In this document: one piece after another, positions 26,046 to 27,500 of the stretch | How positions within the stretch are numbered: position 1 is the first letter of the stretch | Layout: every line of letters begins with the position of its first letter | Assembly: GCA_963575745.1 (NCBI GenBank) | Contig: CAUYUJ010009380.1 | Location: forward strand, 162,501-190,000 | Direction: 5' to 3' | Length of the DNA: 27,500 bases | Origin: Prorocentrum cordatum | Taxonomy: Eukaryota; Sar; Dinophyceae; Prorocentrales; Prorocentraceae | Translations under genes and position numbers: made by a program | The notes under the pieces: generated by a model | Told to the model about the DNA's origin: nothing | Databases searched by the model: none | The model's input: only the letters and a program-made list of their open reading frames with translations

Positions 26046-26664
26046 AGGAAGCGCACATGGGGAGGGGACGAGAGCACAGGGGAGGCGAGGGGTGGGGGGC
26101 GAAGGCAGGGAGGAAAGGGCGGCCGCAGAGGGGGAGGCCCAGATACGCGCACTCTCTCTCTCTCTCTCTCGGAAGGGGAGGGTGGGCGGCGAAGAAAAGC
26201 AAGGGGGGGGGGAGGAGAGCGGAGGCCTCGGTGCACACCTCCTCCGGAGGAGGCGACGGCAGGGGAGGACAGGCCCTGCGGAGGGGCGGGGGGCGGGGGG
26301 GGGCGACGGGGGAGCGCGCGAGGGCGAGCGGCCCAGCGCGCTGCTCCGGGCAGGGCGCGCGGGAGGCCGCGGCCTCGGGCGGGCGGGGGGCGGGCGGGGG
26401 GGGGGGGCGAGGGCGCGAGGGCGCGGGCGGGGGGGCCCCCCCGGGGAGGGGGCGGGGGCGGAGGGGCACGGGGGGCCCGGAGGGGCGGGGGGGGGGGAGA
26501 GGGAGGGAGCGCGGGGCAGAGCGGCAGCGCCTCTCGGGGCGGGACGCGGCGCGGGGAGCGCGGGTGGGCTCGGCTGGGGACCTGCCGCGCACCCCCTTCC
26601 GAGGTCGAGGCTGACGGGGGCGGCCTGGTGGGTGGCTCGGCCGCCACCCCGTGCGTAGTGCGCT
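26046..26664. other. Extremely G-rich sequence
   Basis: Long G runs dominate, including GGCGGGGGGCGGGGGGGGGC near 26286 and G9-10 at about 26398; a CTCTCTCTCTCTCTCTC run sits at 26152-26170. Four-run G-quadruplex patterns are frequent. Long frames on both strands (R/G or P/S) are composition artefacts. Confidence 0.7.
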
Positions 26665-27195
26665 GGGGGGAGGGGGAGGGGGGGGGGAAGGGGAGGGGAG
26701 GGGGAAAGGAGAGGTGAGGGGAGGGGGAGGGGGCAAGCGAAGCGTGCTCGCGCCACATCTGCCATCTTACCCCTACCACCCATCCCTTCCCATCGAGACG
26801 TCTGATTCCTGATCCGCCGGCGGGTGCCATAGCGGACCTGGAACCCCCAGAAGGACGCCATCGTGTTATGCGCAATCAGAAACAGGGGAGCTGCGTACAG
26901 TGGCTGAGGAAGAGCAGGATGAGCTGGAGGATGAGCTGGATGAAAGGCAGGAGGATGAGGAAAGGGGATGGCGAGGACGAACTGCAGCAGAAGGAGCTGG
27001 AACGGAAGGAACGGGAGAAGCAAGACCGGGGGAAGCCGGGGGGGGGACAGGAGCGGAGAGACAACGACGAGGAAGGACTCCGATCCAGAAAAAAGGTGCC
27101 CGCCCTGGGGCGAAAGCGCCTCTGAAGCAACGCCCCGATCCTGAAACGAGGCCCACACGCTGCGGCGGGAGCACCCCGCTCCCCAAAGCCATGGC
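26665..27195 (+). repeat. 0.5-kb dispersed repeat, copy 2
   Basis: Shares with 8555-9090 the order G-rich lead-in, CATCTTACCCCTACCACCC, TCCCATCGAG, CATAGCGGACCTGGAACC, CGTGTTATGCGCAATCAGAA, GAGCTGCGTA, GATGAGCTGGAGGATGAGCT, ACAACGACGAGGAAGGACTC and GAAACGAGGCC. The purine core is short here (26905-26965) and followed by CTGCAGCAGAAGGAGCTGGA. Short frames are not conserved in phase between copies. Confidence 0.8.
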
Positions 27196-27229
27196 TGCGC
27201 TCAGGGGTCCTGGCTTGGCGCTTGTGATA

Positions 27230-27450
27230 ATCTGATGGACTTCCCGGGTGTTCGCCGCGTCGTCGCCTCGTGGGCGCGCCCGTGCGCCGGGTGGGTTTCC
27301 CGAAGCGTCGCCTCGCTCGCGCCCGTGGCCCGTGCCCGCTCGTGGACGACCTCGTGGGCGGAGCGCCCCCGCACGCTGGGTGGGTCTCCCGAGGATTCGC
27401 CGCGTTGGCGCCCGTGCCCACTCGTGGGCGCCGCGTGGGCGCCACGCGCT
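27230..27450 (+). repeat. Degenerate 87-bp tandem repeat
   Basis: CGCCGGGTGGGTTTCCCGAA at 27289 and CGCTGGGTGGGTCTCCCGAG at 27375 begin equivalent units that continue GCGTCGCC...CGCGCCCGTG...CCCGCTCGTGG. A partial unit precedes them (27238-27288). One frame is open through both because 87 is close to a multiple of three; it is alanine/arginine-rich and unrecognised. Confidence 0.7.
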
Positions 27451-27500
27451 TCCACCACAGAGTCGACCCACCATAGCTTACACCCCATAGCTTGCACCAC

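Noticed and set aside
25013-26614. 533-residue open frame across several repeats
   Set aside because: It runs through a dispersed repeat, GTC satellite, GGGGA and AGAGA tracts and G-rich DNA in turn, which no real protein would do.
1-27500. Dinoflagellate spliced-leader sequence or relict
   Set aside because: I looked for the conserved CCATTTTGGCTCAAG part on both strands and did not see it.

Overview
This window looks like a repeat-dense stretch of a large eukaryotic genome, and I find no intact protein-coding gene, rRNA, tRNA or CRISPR array in it. The best clue to the organism is a pair of decayed LINE-type retrotransposon fragments, at 4499-4756 (minus) and 19065-20090 (plus). Their C-terminal motifs (F-PGT, RR-GRPR-W, WEDAF, TDCKPL, TCSAAAW, FTAESIALDEA) resemble LINE-like polyproteins I remember from dinoflagellate genomes. 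A dinoflagellate is therefore my working guess (about 0.6). It rests on memory, not a search. I saw no dinoflagellate spliced-leader sequence.

Layout, left half. A 73-bp minisatellite (about 281-966), a degenerate CAAAGC/ATGCA repeat, and a small terminal-inverted-repeat (TIR) element (1480-1652). Next come copy 1 of a 175-bp MITE-like element (2234-2408), a 233-bp tandem duplication, a single-arm copy of a CCCATATTTTCC-type repeat, and a GATGCATCGGC palindromic element. They are followed by the first LINE scrap, a dispersed ACCGTGCGGTGA repeat, a TCC tract, a three-copy 84-bp repeat and a degenerate CCAAGA-GGCC array. At 7204-7569 a TIR element with its own 5-bp target duplication has been interrupted by copy 2 of the 175-bp element, which made a second 5-bp duplication; this is the best-supported structure in the window. 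Then come GA-rich and CAA-rich tracts inside or beside a 0.5-kb dispersed repeat, and an 84-bp satellite arranged as a three-unit higher-order repeat (about 9835-10720).

Layout, right half. TAGCA/TAGCT repeats, a second GATGCATCGGC element, two tandem 113-bp hairpins, and three more inverted-repeat elements (12986-13149, 13216-13498 and 13739-13961, the last with a 9-bp flanking duplication). Then GGA and GAA tracts, a 122-bp tandem repeat, the lower-GC island at 18430-20090 that carries the longer LINE remnant, and a 2.7-kb GTC/GGTC satellite (20275-22955). A near-perfect 75-bp-arm palindrome follows (24718-24883), then a second GTC/GGTC patch, GGGGA and AGAGA tracts, a very G-rich stretch, the second copy of the 0.5-kb dispersed repeat, and a short 87-bp repeat.

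Nothing here forms a gene pathway. What holds the window together is mobile and repetitive DNA: non-autonomous TIR/foldback elements and LINE debris inserted among satellites. The many long open frames come from repeat units that lack stop codons; I treat them as artefacts.
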